Origin: an uncultured Bacilli bacterium
GTDB lineage: Bacteria > Bacillota_I > Bacilli_A > RF39 > UBA660
Direction of reading: 5' to 3'
Length of the DNA: 5,523 nucleotides
NCBI GenBank assembly: GCA_947627525.1
Contig: CANQWJ010000092.1
Location: 1-5,523, forward strand
Both the position numbers and the translations under genes were made by a program. Positions within the stretch are counted from its first letter, which is position 1. Every line of letters starts with the position of its first letter. The notes below the pieces were generated by a model. The model had not been told where the DNA came from and ran no database searches. It was given only the letters and a program-made list of their open reading frames with translations. This document shows, piece by piece, positions 1 to 5,501 of the stretch.

Positions 1-219
1 TGTATAACCCTTTTTGTCTTTGTATTTTTCATAAAGAGTTGTTGCTACCTCATTCTTTGTTGCATCATCAAGTATTTTAAACTTCCAAGGTTGAAGATTA
101 TGTCCTGATGGTGCACAGGTCGCATCTTTTATTATTTCTAAAATTATTTCTTTAGGAACTTTTTCTTCTTTGTATTTACGAATACTTCGACGATTATAAA
201 TTGCTTCTTTTAACTCCAT
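1..219 (-). CDS. Nitroreductase family protein (FMN-dependent), 3' end outside window
   Basis: This reading frame starts at the ATG at 217-219 and runs off the left edge, giving the first 73 residues of a protein usually 160 to 220 residues long. The N-terminus is characteristic of the nitroreductase fold: a RRSIRKY box at residues 10-16, with the arginines that contact FMN phosphate in this family, then APSGHNLQPWKF at about residues 36-47, matching the conserved APS-x-x-N-x-QPW FMN/active-site segment. Family members are cytoplasmic FMN enzymes that reduce nitroaromatics, quinones or flavins with NAD(P)H; the natural substrate cannot be told from the sequence. GGTGA lies 4 nt before the ATG. 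The gene follows murE by 25 nt and may be read from the same transcript or from a weak promoter in the end of murE. Family call is secure; exact role is unknown. Confidence 0.88.
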   Translation of the reverse strand, partial: MELKEAIYNRRSIRKYKEEKVPKEIILEIIKDATCAPSGHNLQPWKFKILDDATKNEVATTLYEKYKDKKGYT

Positions 220-234
220 ATTATCACCAGTATC

Positions 235-263
235 ATTATATGAATTAATTCTTAGAAAGTAAA
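235..263 (-). promoter_or_regulatory. Possible promoter for the nitroreductase gene
   Basis: On the minus strand a perfect TATAAT (235-240) lies 17 nt downstream of TTTACT (258-263), which matches the -35 consensus at four of six positions. The -35 element is inside the last codons of murE. The predicted transcription start would fall next to the Shine-Dalgarno site, leaving a very short leader, and AT-rich DNA produces such boxes by chance, so the call is tentative. Confidence 0.3.
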
Positions 264-1642
264 GATATTATTGTGTCATAATCCGAATATTTAATGTGCT
301 TATCTTCAATCGCCATATAGTTATCTCGTCCTTTACCAGCAACTAAAACTAAATCATCTTTTTTAGCAAGTTCCAACGCTTTGGCAATCGCATCTTTCCT
401 GTTCTCAATAATTAAATAATTATTTTTTTCAGGATTCTTCATTTCATTAATGATGTCAATAACTCTTTCGTATCGAGGGTCATCCATTGTATAAATAACT
501 AAATCCGACTTTTCTTGAACAACTCTTCCCATTTCCTTACGTTTTTCTCGTTCACGTCCCCCAGCACTACCTGTAATAGTAATTATTTTTCCCTTTTTAA
601 TTTTTTCTAAATAACTCAAAATACTTTTTAAACCATTAGCTGTATGGGCGTAGTCTAATACAACTTTAAAATCTCCAACATTAATTATTTCACAACGACC
701 CATAACTTGTTTAATATTATTTACTCTTTTTATAATATCTTCGATGTCAAAACCTAAACAGAGCAATGCGCCAATTCCCGCTAAAAGATTATAGGCATTG
801 TATTCACCCTTTAATGAAGATAATATCTCATATTCTTTTTGCTTATACTCTATCAAAACAATTGAATTTTCTTCTTTTAAAATTACTTTTTTTAAAATCA
901 AATCACTTTTTTCATCATATCCATAACTAAAAGTATGACATTGACAGTTTTCTAAAAATTTATCATAGAAACGGTCATCATGATTAAGAACTGCATACCC
1001 CTCTTTTTTTATATTTTTAAACATCTTTATTTTAGTATTAATATAATTAGAAAGAGTCTTATGGACATTTAAATGATCTTCACTAATATTAGTTAATATG
1101 CCAATATCATATTTAATACCTTTAACACGATTGTGTAAAAGTCCTTCACTTGATACTTCCATGCTGGCATACTTTAAATCTTCTTCTTCAAACATCTTTA
1201 AATATTTATAAATGAGATTTAATTCTGGTGTCGTATTTTGGGTATTTAAATTAATCTTATTACTCTTAACACCATTGGTTCCAATATAACCACAACTTTC
1301 TAACATATCTCTAATTATTAGAGCTGTCGTCGTCTTACCATCAGTTCCTGTCACACCTATTATTTTTAGAGTATTTTGATAATCATAAAATTTCTTAGAA
1401 AGGCGGCCCAATTCATCATTAGTATTCTTCACCTTAATAAAAGGAACAGGATAATTATTTCCTCTTTCAACAATTAGTCCACTACACCCTTTTTCAATAG
1501 CTTCTTGAATAAAATCGTGACGATCAACAACACCCTTTATACAAACGAATAAATCATCTTTTTCAATATCTTTAGAAGAAGTCTTTATATCTTTAACTAA
1601 AAAGTCATATTCCGTATCATATAACTCTTTTATATTTTTCAA
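245..1642 (-). CDS. murE: UDP-N-acetylmuramyl tripeptide synthetase (MurE-type Mur ligase)
   Basis: This is a cytoplasmic ATP-dependent ligase that adds the third amino acid to UDP-MurNAc-L-Ala-D-Glu. The three Mur ligase domains are present: N-terminal UDP-substrate domain (about 1-90), central ATPase (about 93-310) and C-terminal ligase domain (about 312-465). Visible motifs are the P-loop GVTGTDGKTTT (96-106), TTPE (137-140), MEVSS (161-165), LTNISEDHLNVH (183-194), a likely carbamylated lysine K204, GEYNAYN (279-285), GR (315-316), DYAHT (330-334), GSAGGRE (358-364), DDPRYE (387-392) and AGKGRD (435-440). Length 465 is slightly below the usual 480-500. The start is TTG at 1640-1642, 6 nt after a strong AGGTGA that overlaps the spoIVFB stop codon. 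Several signatures differ from canonical MurE (SSHAL reads SSEGL, DNPR reads DDPR, GKGHE reads GKGRD), so the amino acid added (meso-DAP, L-Lys or other) is uncertain. It could be a MurE paralogue if a canonical copy exists elsewhere. Confidence 0.9.
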   Translation of the reverse strand: MKNIKELYDTEYDFLVKDIKTSSKDIEKDDLFVCIKGVVDRHDFIQEAIEKGCSGLIVERGNNYPVPFIKVKNTNDELGRLSKKFYDYQNTLKIIGVTGTDGKTTTALIIRDMLESCGYIGTNGVKSNKINLNTQNTTPELNLIYKYLKMFEEEDLKYASMEVSSEGLLHNRVKGIKYDIGILTNISEDHLNVHKTLSNYINTKIKMFKNIKKEGYAVLNHDDRFYDKFLENCQCHTFSYGYDEKSDLILKKVILKEENSIVLIEYKQKEYEILSSLKGEYNAYNLLAGIGALLCLGFDIEDIIKRVNNIKQVMGRCEIINVGDFKVVLDYAHTANGLKSILSYLEKIKKGKIITITGSAGGREREKRKEMGRVVQEKSDLVIYTMDDPRYERVIDIINEMKNPEKNNYLIIENRKDAIAKALELAKKDDLVLVAGKGRDNYMAIEDKHIKYSDYDTIISLLSKN

Positions 1643-1648
1643 GATACT

Positions 1649-1654
1649 TCACCT
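1649..1654 (-). promoter_or_regulatory. Ribosome binding site that sets the TTG start of murE
   Basis: AGGTGA on the minus strand lies 6 nt before TTG (1640-1642). Its first two bases are shared with the TAG stop codon of spoIVFB. No ATG or GTG with a comparable site is nearby, so murE initiates at TTG and its translation is probably coupled to termination of spoIVFB. Confidence 0.75.
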
Positions 1655-2411
1655 ACTCATTATAATTCTTATATATTTTATTCAAATATTCTTTTTCGGT
1701 GTAATATCTCTTTTTATTAAATATAATGTGTTGATAGTCTCTTTTCATCTTCTTTAAAGAACTAATACACTTTCTTTTTTTAAAATTATAATTATTTAAA
1801 TATCTTTCTAAAATAAATTTATTAAAATAATATTTTCTTTTTCTTAATTCTTCAATAACTTTACTTAAAACAATTAAAAACATTAAGAAAATATTTATCG
1901 TATAATTGTTGATAAAAGAAACTGTTATAAATAAAAAAGACACGATAAAAGAAACAATTATTGATAAATAATAACTAAGTTGAAAAGAAAAGAAATAATT
2001 AAATACAATATTTAAAATACGTCCACCATCTAAAGGATAAATGGGCAATAAATTAAATATTAAAATAGCTATATTATAATGATCAAAAGTACTATTTAAA
2101 AATAAAAAATGACCAATTATTAAATAGATTATTTGAAAAAGTGGACCAAATAATAAAATTAATAATTCTTCTAATAGATGACGATTGATATCTTCATTAA
2201 ATTTAGTTACGCCACCATAGGCATATAAGCATACTTTATCAACATTCCATCCTAGAATTAGCCCCATTAATAAATGACCCATTTCATGAATTACGATGAT
2301 TGATAAAAAGAAAAAGAAGTTTTGAAAAGATGCGGAAAGACATGAAACAAGCATAAAAAAATAAAAGAAAGGGTCTAAGTATAATTTATTGAATATATTC
2401 TTTATAGTCAA
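1653..2411 (-). CDS. spoIVFB: SpoIVFB-type site-2 intramembrane metalloprotease (M50B)
   Basis: This is an integral membrane zinc protease. In B. subtilis its relative cuts pro-sigma-K in the membrane of the engulfed forespore. The zinc motif HEMGH is at residues 42-46 (catalytic E43), GPL-x-Q at 89-93 and the third ligand in FNLLPIYPLDGG at 119-130 (D128). About six membrane segments are seen, followed by a basic cytosolic tail (about 187-252). Similarity to B. subtilis SpoIVFB is colinear beyond the motifs, including a DPF N-terminus, a YGG segment, NRHLLEE, and ILERY at the tail start. At 252 residues it is shorter than the B. subtilis protein (288), mainly in the CBS-like tail. TTG at 2409-2411 is preferred because GGTGA lies 5 nt upstream and the N-terminal length then matches SpoIVFB; an ATG at 2421-2423 has only a poor site. 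It overlaps spoIVFA by about 26 nt, implying coupled translation. Confidence 0.85.
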   Translation of the reverse strand: MTIKNIFNKLYLDPFFYFFMLVSCLSASFQNFFFFLSIIVIHEMGHLLMGLILGWNVDKVCLYAYGGVTKFNEDINRHLLEELLILLFGPLFQIIYLIIGHFLFLNSTFDHYNIAILIFNLLPIYPLDGGRILNIVFNYFFSFQLSYYLSIIVSFIVSFLFITVSFINNYTINIFLMFLIVLSKVIEELRKRKYYFNKFILERYLNNYNFKKRKCISSLKKMKRDYQHIIFNKKRYYTEKEYLNKIYKNYNE

Positions 2412-2970
2412 TAAATTCACCATTCTTTTGGAAATGTAAATATAGTTGTGTATCTATACAATTACCTAAAAGACTTCCTTTTTCGACATAATCATAAAGT
2501 TTAACATTAGTGTTGACATTACTATACCAAGCATCAACGCCATCTATTTGTTGAACGATAACAGTACTTCCATAACTATCTTTTTCACCAATATAAACAA
2601 CAATTCCACTCTCTAAGACAGGAACTAAATAATTATTATCAACTTTTAATTTGACACCATTGTTATAATCACTTTTCTCTTTATACTCCATCTTCTCATT
2701 AAAAACAGCGACACTATCATCTACTAAAGCATTATCAAAAGGTAGTACGCCTCCAAAATGTTTATCAAGGAAGTCATGAAATTTAGAAAAAGAAATATTG
2801 TTTTCATAAAGAAAGTCTTTAACTTTTTCTTTTAATTTAGGATTACTCTTAACAACAATTAATAATGTTAAAAAGATAATTATACAGATGAGGATCTTGT
2901 TGAAAAAAGATTTAAAATGATTCTTCTTATTATTAGTATTCTTTAAAAACTTACTACTAGTATAATCCAT
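2386..2970 (-). CDS. spoIVFA: SpoIVFA-like membrane protein with degenerate M23 (LytM) domain
   Basis: The 194-residue protein has a basic N-terminal region, one membrane helix (about 25-41), a predicted helical linker (42-75) and a C-terminal M23/LytM-like domain (about 112-194). The domain keeps the beta-strand pattern VPV-x-x-G-x-V, YG-x-TVIV and LYLHF but lacks metal ligands: the usual HLH is YLH (177-179), and no histidine is present where the first HxxxD ligand should be. Active endopeptidase function is therefore unlikely. Degenerate LytM domains are typical of SpoIVFA, which in B. subtilis anchors and inhibits SpoIVFB with BofA until cleaved by SpoIVB and CtpB. Position directly before spoIVFB with overlapping ends supports this role. 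It is shorter than B. subtilis SpoIVFA (264), mostly in the N-terminal region. AGGTG lies 5 nt before the ATG. A generic M23 structural protein is the main alternative. Confidence 0.75.
   Translation of the reverse strand: MDYTSSKFLKNTNNKKNHFKSFFNKILICIIIFLTLLIVVKSNPKLKEKVKDFLYENNISFSKFHDFLDKHFGGVLPFDNALVDDSVAVFNEKMEYKEKSDYNNGVKLKVDNNYLVPVLESGIVVYIGEKDSYGSTVIVQQIDGVDAWYSNVNTNVKLYDYVEKGSLLGNCIDTQLYLHFQKNGEFIDYKEYIQ
2417..2421 (-). promoter_or_regulatory. Ribosome binding site that favours the TTG start of spoIVFB
   Basis: GGTGA on the minus strand sits 5 nt before TTG (2409-2411), the same spacing as at radC and spoIVFA. The alternative ATG at 2421-2423 is preceded only by an AAAAGA-like stretch and overlaps this site. 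The element lies inside the 3' end of spoIVFA. Confidence 0.55.
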
Positions 2971-2992
2971 ATCAACACCTCAATATAAAATA

Positions 2993-3454
2993 TTAAGGTT
3001 CTATTCTTTTTAGAACTAAATTAAATATGAGAACATAAATTACATTAAAAAGAAGGGAATAAAATATTTTATAGAAATAAAGAGAAAGAAAAAAAGAAGC
3101 ATTATTAAATAGTACGAGCGAAAGATAGACAAATAGATCATAAATCATAATTGATAAAATTAATCTTAAAAAGATGGGTACTTTTTTTAAGACACTATTA
3201 AAGAAATAAATAAGGTAAAATAGTTCTAGACCAAGAACAACATTATTTAAACATAGGGCGGAATAAATGATAATGAATAATAAGTAATGATAAAAATTAT
3301 TTTTATTTAAATAAGGGAAAAGAAGAACATTAGTAGATAGAAAAAGCATGGGATAGACAAAAGTTATATTGTTAAAAGAAAAAGGTATTAAAAAGAAAAG
3401 AAAAAATTCTAAAATAAAAGATCCAAAAAGAGAAAGAACAATTAAAATATTCAT
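2993..3454 (-). CDS. mreD: Rod shape-determining membrane protein MreD
   Basis: This 153-residue, extremely hydrophobic protein has five or six predicted membrane helices (about 2-24, 31-48, 54-70, 72-90, 93-116 and 123-147) and a short basic C-terminus ending in KRIEP. The size fits MreD (usually 160-175), and the last helix followed by LKR resembles the family. MreD works with MreC, RodA and class B penicillin-binding proteins in lateral wall synthesis. Primary sequence conservation in MreD is low, so the assignment rests mainly on topology and on its position immediately after mreC. The start ATG overlaps the mreC stop as ATGA, with AGAGG 8 nt upstream, indicating coupled translation. Confidence 0.78.
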   Translation of the reverse strand: MNILIVLSLFGSFILEFFLFFLIPFSFNNITFVYPMLFLSTNVLLFPYLNKNNFYHYLLFIIIYSALCLNNVVLGLELFYLIYFFNSVLKKVPIFLRLILSIMIYDLFVYLSLVLFNNASFFLSLYFYKIFYSLLFNVIYVLIFNLVLKRIEP

Positions 3455-4206
3455 TTTATTTTCCTCTTTAAGACGCTGACATAACGTAAAGAATTAATGT
3501 CATAATAAAGTGATACATATAATTTTTTACCATTACCATAAATATTATCTTCTATTTTAGATATGTAACCAATTGTTAATCCAGCGGGAAATTTATCCGT
3601 TAAACCACTAGTATAGACAACATCCTTTTCTTTAATAGTATTCGTATTATCTAGTTGATTGATGATTAAATCATTATTTTGATCATACTCTAAAACGAGA
3701 TACTTATTACCAATTCTTACGGAAGTATTATTATAACTACTATTAGTAATTAGAGTAACTCTAGAAGACGTTTCATATACTTCTTTTATGTAACCAACTA
3801 AACCATTATTTGTCACAACTGCCATTCCTTCTTTGAGACCTTGTTTAGATCCACAATTAATAATTATTTCATCAAGCCAATAAGAAACATCTCTTGATAC
3901 AACAACCGCATTCACTTTTTCAAATTCACTTAAAACTTGGGATATTTTAGTTAGTTTTTTTAAATCTTCTATTTCTTTTTCCAATTCATCATTAATATTT
4001 TGACCAATAATATCTTGATCATTTTTTAAATTACTAAATGGATAATAAAAAAGACTATTTAAAACTTTTTCGACATATAAATATTTTGAGTTAAAAGAAA
4101 AACTTAGTAAAACTATTCCTAAAACAATAATCGCCATTCCCATAATTATCTTGTAACGCAAATCGAGGTGACGATTATATTTATATTTCTTACGTTTTTT
4201 TCTCAT
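3451..4206 (-). CDS. mreC: Rod shape-determining protein MreC
   Basis: MreC is a bitopic membrane protein that forms an extracellular scaffold for the rod-elongation complex, linking MreB and MreD to penicillin-binding proteins. The 251-residue sequence has a strongly basic N-terminus (1-18), one membrane helix (about 19-38), a short coiled-coil segment (about 70-97) and the two beta-barrel subdomains. Family signatures are VVSRDVSYW (102-110), the following strand IIINCGSKQGLKEGMAVV (114-131), GLVGYI (135-140), SSRVTLITN (147-155) and VVYTSG plus FPAGLTIG (196-213). It is somewhat shorter than B. subtilis MreC (290), mainly by lacking a C-terminal extension. It overlaps radC and mreD by ATGA at both ends; a GGAGAA site lies 9 nt before its ATG. 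mreB, which normally precedes it, is missing here. Confidence 0.95.
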   Translation of the reverse strand: MRKKRKKYKYNRHLDLRYKIIMGMAIIVLGIVLLSFSFNSKYLYVEKVLNSLFYYPFSNLKNDQDIIGQNINDELEKEIEDLKKLTKISQVLSEFEKVNAVVVSRDVSYWLDEIIINCGSKQGLKEGMAVVTNNGLVGYIKEVYETSSRVTLITNSSYNNTSVRIGNKYLVLEYDQNNDLIINQLDNTNTIKEKDVVYTSGLTDKFPAGLTIGYISKIEDNIYGNGKKLYVSLYYDINSLRYVSVLKRKIK

Positions 4207-4874
4207 AATAAATCGTTCTCCATAAAACTGAAATAATTATCTTCCCCAACGATGATATGATCTAAAACTGGTATATTTTGAAGACGACCAATATCAACTA
4301 AAGCTTTAGTAAGTCTTTTATCTTCTAAAGATGGATTAATATCACCACTAGGATGATTATGAAGACAAATTATCCCAGATGCGGACGTCAAATAAGCATT
4401 TTTAAATATTTCACGGGGATGGACAACACTATGATTAATTGTTCCCATAAATAATAACTTCCTTTCAATAACAACATTTTTATTATCAAGGTAAAGGCAA
4501 TAAAACATTTCTTGTTTAGAGTTTAAAAAAAGTGAACGATAATTTTGAAAAACATCTTTAGAACTACTAATTTTAAGAGTAGTTCTCTTTTGATTGAAAT
4601 AGATTCTTTTACCGAGTTCCAAAACACTTAAAAGTTCAATGGCTTTCGTTTTCCCTATTCCTTTAATTTCTAAAAGTTTATTTAGAGTCAAATCTTGAAA
4701 GTTAGATATATCCCCTATTTTATTTAATATTTCTAAGGATAGATCTTTAACACTTTTATCTTTGGTACCACATCGTAAAAGAATCGCTAATAACTCACTA
4801 TTGGATAAATTGGCAACACCATTATTGATAGCTCTTTCGCGCGGTCGTTCATCGTATGGAATATCTCTTATCAT
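4203..4874 (-). CDS. radC: RadC family JAMM/MPN-domain protein
   Basis: The 223-residue protein has the full RadC layout: an N-terminal signature RDIPYDERPRER (3-14), a helix-hairpin-helix EIKGIGKTKA (69-78) and a C-terminal MPN domain with HNHPSGD (172-178) and a downstream aspartate, D185, which together form the H-x-H-x10-D metal site. Despite the name, a direct role in DNA repair is not established; the JAMM fold suggests a metal-dependent hydrolase. ATG at 4872-4874 is chosen over an in-frame TTG at 4884-4886 because GGTGA lies exactly 5 nt upstream of the ATG and homologues begin with MIRD-type N-termini. It starts 34 nt after the SPOR-domain gene and overlaps mreC by ATGA. In B. subtilis radC also sits just before mreBCD. 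Confidence 0.95.
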   Translation of the reverse strand: MIRDIPYDERPRERAINNGVANLSNSELLAILLRCGTKDKSVKDLSLEILNKIGDISNFQDLTLNKLLEIKGIGKTKAIELLSVLELGKRIYFNQKRTTLKISSSKDVFQNYRSLFLNSKQEMFYCLYLDNKNVVIERKLLFMGTINHSVVHPREIFKNAYLTSASGIICLHNHPSGDINPSLEDKRLTKALVDIGRLQNIPVLDHIIVGEDNYFSFMENDLL

Positions 4875-4879
4875 TTTCT

Positions 4880-4884
4880 TCACC
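4880..4884 (-). promoter_or_regulatory. Ribosome binding site that sets the ATG start of radC
   Basis: GGTGA on the minus strand lies 5 nt before ATG (4872-4874). The longer TTG-started reading would overlap this site and has no comparable site upstream, so the shorter protein is the better model. Confidence 0.7.
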
Positions 4885-4908
4885 AATAGTATTATTAACT
4901 ATTATTAC

Positions 4909-5373
4909 CTAATTTCCTAAAATTATTTCTTCATAACTCGATAAAATAGCTTCATTGACGGAGATAATATCCTCTTCTTTATCAGTATTAGCCATTAAAA
5001 CATCAAATTGTTCAAGATTGTTAACAAATTCTTGATTATCAATATACATATATTTAGTATAGACTTGCATATCATTATTTTTATAAATACGACGCATTTT
5101 TCCTAAGTTGTCATAATCTGTTGTAAAACCTAAATAGACATAATATTTACCATCTTCAACACTTACGACATAGTCATCTAATTTTTTTAATTTATCCTTT
5201 AAAGTTTTTTCATCAGTATAAACCCCATATTGAATGGCATAAGTATTAAAACTGCGCTTATCAACTTCTTTTTTTACTTGATAAAACTGATATGCGATAT
5301 GGGCACCATAAAACCCAAGCGTTATCGCAAACAACAACGGAATAATGACACTTTTAACTATTTTTTTCTTCAT
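4909..5373 (-). CDS. Membrane-anchored SPOR-domain protein, probable SpoIIB counterpart
   Basis: The 154-residue protein has a basic N-terminus, one membrane helix (about 7-29), then a SPOR-like domain (about 43-110): YAIQYGVY at 45-52, a helix with DKLKKL, DGKYYVYLGFTTD at 74-86 and a second helix with YKNN, ending in a strand at 103-108. SPOR domains bind denuded peptidoglycan glycan strands at septa; the topology puts the domain outside the cytoplasm. The tail (about 111-154) is acidic and has no recognised motif. Its place before radC and mreC is where B. subtilis has spoIIB, which encodes a SPOR protein of septal membrane migration during engulfment, but this protein is about half the length of SpoIIB and the identity is inferred from synteny and domain type. 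AGGTGA lies 4 nt before the ATG. It is the first gene of the visible operon. Confidence 0.65.
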   Translation of the reverse strand: MKKKIVKSVIIPLLFAITLGFYGAHIAYQFYQVKKEVDKRSFNTYAIQYGVYTDEKTLKDKLKKLDDYVVSVEDGKYYVYLGFTTDYDNLGKMRRIYKNNDMQVYTKYMYIDNQEFVNNLEQFDVLMANTDKEEDIISVNEAILSSYEEIILGN

Positions 5374-5377
5374 ACTA

Positions 5378-5383
5378 TCACCT
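5378..5383 (-). promoter_or_regulatory. Ribosome binding site of the SPOR-domain gene
   Basis: AGGTGA on the minus strand, 4 nt before ATG (5371-5373). It is the best match to the anti-Shine-Dalgarno sequence in the right part of the window and fixes the first start of the operon. Confidence 0.7.
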
Positions 5384-5428
5384 ATTTATATGGTACAAGA
5401 TTGCAGTGTAAAAAAATGTCGAAAAAAA

Positions 5429-5447
5429 AGAAAGTTTTAAACTTTCT
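5429..5447. repeat. 9-bp perfect inverted repeat, possible weak terminator for minus-strand transcripts
   Basis: Arms AGAAAGTTT (5429-5437) and AAACTTTCT (5439-5447) are perfect complements around one central base. Read on the minus strand the hairpin is followed by a run of seven T (5422-5428), which is terminator-like. The stem has only two G-C pairs per arm and would have to open to a three-base loop, so it is weak. Confidence 0.45.
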
Positions 5448-5448
5448 C

Positions 5449-5483
5449 AGACTGTTGACAAAGTCAATGGTCTTTTCTTTTTT
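5449..5483 (+). terminator. Rho-independent terminator on the plus strand
   Basis: An 11-bp stem pairs 5449-5459 with 5463-5473 around an AAA loop, followed by TTTCTTTTTT (5474-5483). Two internal pairs are U-G wobbles on the plus strand; on the minus strand the same positions would be A-C mismatches, so the structure is oriented to the plus strand. No plus-strand gene is visible upstream of it, so what it terminates is unclear. Confidence 0.55.
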
Positions 5484-5501
5484 AAAAATATGTAGTATAA
5501 T
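5473..5501 (+). promoter_or_regulatory. Possible promoter of a divergent gene starting at the right edge
   Basis: A perfect TATAAT lies at 5496-5501 on the plus strand; 17 nt upstream is only a weak -35 match (TTTTCT, 5473-5478). About 10 nt downstream comes AAGG (5510-5513) and then ATG at 5521-5523, the last bases of the window, with 7 nt between. This is the layout of a gene start with a short leader, but the coding sequence is outside the window and cannot be identified. Confidence 0.4.

Noticed and set aside
2412..2423. ATG at 2421-2423 as start of spoIVFB
   Set aside because: It overlaps the GGTGA site and has only a weak site of its own; the TTG four codons later fits both spacing and the length of SpoIVFB N-termini. 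It cannot be fully excluded.
4875..4886. Upstream TTG start for radC
   Set aside because: The ATG at 4872-4874 has GGTGA at ideal spacing and gives the usual RadC N-terminus; the TTG would overlap that site.
4885..4903. 6-bp inverted repeat (AATAGT/ACTATT) between the SPOR gene and radC
   Set aside because: All arms but one pair per side are A-T, the loop is 7 nt and no T-run follows, so it is not a terminator; it is expected by chance in such AT-rich DNA.
5384..5435. Promoter for the minus-strand operon upstream of the SPOR gene
   Set aside because: A TACACT box (5405-5410) has no recognisable -35, and the TATAAA at 5385-5390 would start transcription inside the ribosome binding site. No convincing pair could be chosen, nor a clear sporulation sigma-factor promoter.
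5455..5501. TTGACA (5455-5460) as the -35 of the plus-strand TATAAT
   Set aside because: The spacing is 35 nt, about twice what a vegetative promoter allows; TTGACA is better explained as part of the terminator stem.
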